7,668 nt of DNA from assembly GCA_910588595.1 (NCBI GenBank), contig CAJUQU010000186.1, forward strand, positions 1 through 7,668, in the 5' to 3' direction. Of the stretch, positions 6,782-7,668 are shown one piece after another. The notes under the pieces are model-generated. The model worked only from the letters and a program-made list of their open reading frames with translations, did no database searches and was not told the origin of the DNA. This stretch comes from an uncultured Lachnospiraceae bacterium. Its GTDB lineage: Bacteria > Bacillota_A > Clostridia > Lachnospirales > Lachnospiraceae. The position numbers and the translations under genes were made by a program. The first letter of the stretch is position 1. The number at the start of each line of letters is the position of its first letter.

Positions 6782-7540
6782 ATGGGAATGTTTATTTTTC
6801 TGCTGATACTGTTATTGTTATGGCAGGGGACGTATTTTCTTGGCGTGGATGTGTTTCACGCATTTCATTCTTATGCCGTTCCGTCTCCCATCGGTGTAGC
6901 CGGAAGATTTATGGAGCTGTGCGTGAACGGAAGTCTGCCGAGTGCTGTGTTACATTCTTTGGGCAGAGGGGCAGTCGGTTTCGTTTTGGCGGCATTTATT
7001 GGAATTGTTTTAGGATTTCTGATATACCATTTCAAATACCTCCAAAAGAATATGAAACCTGTTGTCTTAGGAATCCAGACGCTGCCGAGTATCTGCTGGG
7101 TGCCGTTTTCGATCTTATGGTTTGGTCTGTCAAATGCGGCAATCATTTTTGTGGTGGTCATGGGTTCTGCATTCAGCATTGCCATAGCAGTGGACAATGC
7201 GTTTAGGAATATACCGCCAATATATGAAAAAGTGGCAAGGACTATGGGAGCAGACAGAAAACAGCTTTATGTCGATGTGATTTTCCATGCGGCACTTCCA
7301 GAGTTGTTTTCAGGTCTAAAACAAGGCTGGGCGTTTGCCTGGAGAGCGTTAATGTCAGGCGAGGTTATGACAACTTCCATCGGACTGGGACAAACGCTGG
7401 TTATGGGACGTGACTTGGCGGACATTGACCAAGTGATGTTGGTGATGCTGGTTATCATCCTTGTAGGGATTGTTGTTGACAAGTGTTTCTTTTCCACTGT
7501 TGAGAACCAAATGCTTATCAGGAGAGGGTTAAAAAGGTAA
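6782..7540 (+). CDS. ABC transporter permease, SsuC/TauC class
   Basis: A 252-residue integral membrane protein, the channel subunit of the importer. Hydrophobic segments are visible at about 3-20, 62-82, 93-113, 117-137 and 214-233, with a further one probably around 183-200, giving roughly six spans as in the family. The cytoplasmic coupling loop (EAA-like motif) is clear: EKVARTMGADRKQLY at 149-163 with the conserved Gly156, followed by the FHAALPELFSGL block at 168-179. The YAVPSP turn (31-36) after the first span and the GEVM...GLGQ stretch (193-204) are also typical of the BPD_transp_1 permeases that pair with SsuA/TauA binding proteins. The start follows the ATPase stop with no gap. 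The gene is complete and ends at TAA 7538-7540. No terminator-like hairpin with a T-run follows, so the operon may continue beyond the sequenced end. Confidence 0.93.
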   Translation: MGMFIFLLILLLLWQGTYFLGVDVFHAFHSYAVPSPIGVAGRFMELCVNGSLPSAVLHSLGRGAVGFVLAAFIGIVLGFLIYHFKYLQKNMKPVVLGIQTLPSICWVPFSILWFGLSNAAIIFVVVMGSAFSIAIAVDNAFRNIPPIYEKVARTMGADRKQLYVDVIFHAALPELFSGLKQGWAFAWRALMSGEVMTTSIGLGQTLVMGRDLADIDQVMLVMLVIILVGIVVDKCFFSTVENQMLIRRGLKR

Positions 7541-7620
7541 CAGTCTGGAAATCATGTCAAAGCAGTCAAATCCAGGAATGGATAGATCAAGTTTGATGCC
7601 AATGAAGAGTATGAGACGGC
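7541..7620 (+). other. Unassigned 80-base stretch before the contig end
   Basis: No gene is recognised here. An open frame from ATG 7554 (MSKQSNPGMDRSSLMPMKSM...) runs to the biological end, but no good ribosome binding site precedes it and the translation is not familiar. Another frame, opening just after a TAG at 7582-7584, reads IKFDANEEYETA, which looks more protein-like but has no start codon. A short direct repeat GTCAAA occurs at 7556-7561 and 7565-7570. There is too little sequence to decide whether the next gene begins here. Confidence 0.4.
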
Positions 7621-7668
7621 AGATCGGAAGAGCGTCGTGTAGGGAAAGAGTGTAGATCTCGGTGGTCG
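7621..7668. other. Illumina TruSeq adapter sequence left at the contig end (not biological)
   Basis: These 48 bases begin AGATCGGAAGAGCGTCGTGT and continue through AGGGAAAGAG, TGTAGATCTC and GGTGGTCG. From memory this is an exact match to the first 48 of 58 bases of the reverse complement of the TruSeq universal adapter, the sequence read when a sequencing run passes through a short insert. A 48-base perfect match cannot be chance. The organism's own sequence therefore ends at 7620, and nothing crossing that point should be translated or used to design a search. Confidence 0.97.

Noticed and set aside
6700..7206. 168-residue + strand open frame across the ATPase/permease junction
   Set aside because: It is out of frame with two well-supported genes, is rich in Cys, Arg and Trp in a way typical of spurious frames, and shows no family motif.
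7541..7620. Terminator search after the permease
   Set aside because: No stable inverted repeat followed by a T-run was found by eye in the 80 biological bases available.
1..7620. Search for riboswitches, CRISPR repeats, tRNA genes, insertion sequences and attachment sites
   Set aside because: Gaps between genes are at most 30 bases, leaving no room for an S-box or T-box leader, and no repeated units, transposase motifs or tRNA-like arms were seen.
7554..7668. Open frame from ATG 7554 running into the final 48 bases
   Set aside because: Its last part is translated adapter. Only 22 codons are biological, with a weak start context, so it is not called as a gene.

Overview
The window looks like one end of a draft or metagenome contig from a Gram-positive anaerobe of the Clostridia, perhaps Lachnospiraceae-like. 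This is inferred from strong AGGAGG-type ribosome binding sites, mixed AGA/AGG and CGN arginine codons, a lipoprotein solute-binding protein, and the pairing of cysD-cysNC with an SsuABC-like transporter. Everything recognisable reads on the + strand, with gaps of 30 bases or less or short overlaps, so the whole window could be one transcript.

Region by region: (1) 3-194 is the C-terminal tail of a family GT4-type glycosyltransferase. (2) 191-2278, overlapping it by four bases (ATGA), is a 695-residue protein with an N-terminal Rossmann-like segment, a central HAD domain and a long C-terminal domain of unknown function, of the kind found in surface-polysaccharide clusters. (3) 2309-3211 is cysD and 3213-5042 is a cysN-cysC fusion. 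Together they make the enzymes that turn sulfate and ATP into APS and then PAPS. (4) 5071-6057, 6038-6781 and 6782-7540 encode a lipoprotein, ATPase and permease of the SsuABC/TauABC class. Beside ATP sulfurylase these most likely import sulfate or a sulfonate. (5) 7541-7620 is 80 bases with no recognised gene. (6) 7621-7668 is not biological: it matches, base for base, the first 48 bases of the reverse complement of the Illumina TruSeq universal adapter.

Working together, the transporter would bring in the sulfur source, CysD/CysN would adenylate sulfate, and the CysC domain would phosphorylate APS to PAPS. PAPS can feed sulfate reduction or sulfotransferases. No APS/PAPS reductase, sulfite reductase or sulfotransferase is in the window. 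The point worth following is that glycan-assembly genes run into PAPS synthesis with only 30 bases between them, which raises the possibility of a sulfated surface glycan. Ordinary sulfur assimilation placed next to a glycan cluster by chance explains the sequence equally well. I saw no CRISPR array, tRNA, rRNA, insertion sequence, riboswitch or convincing terminator.
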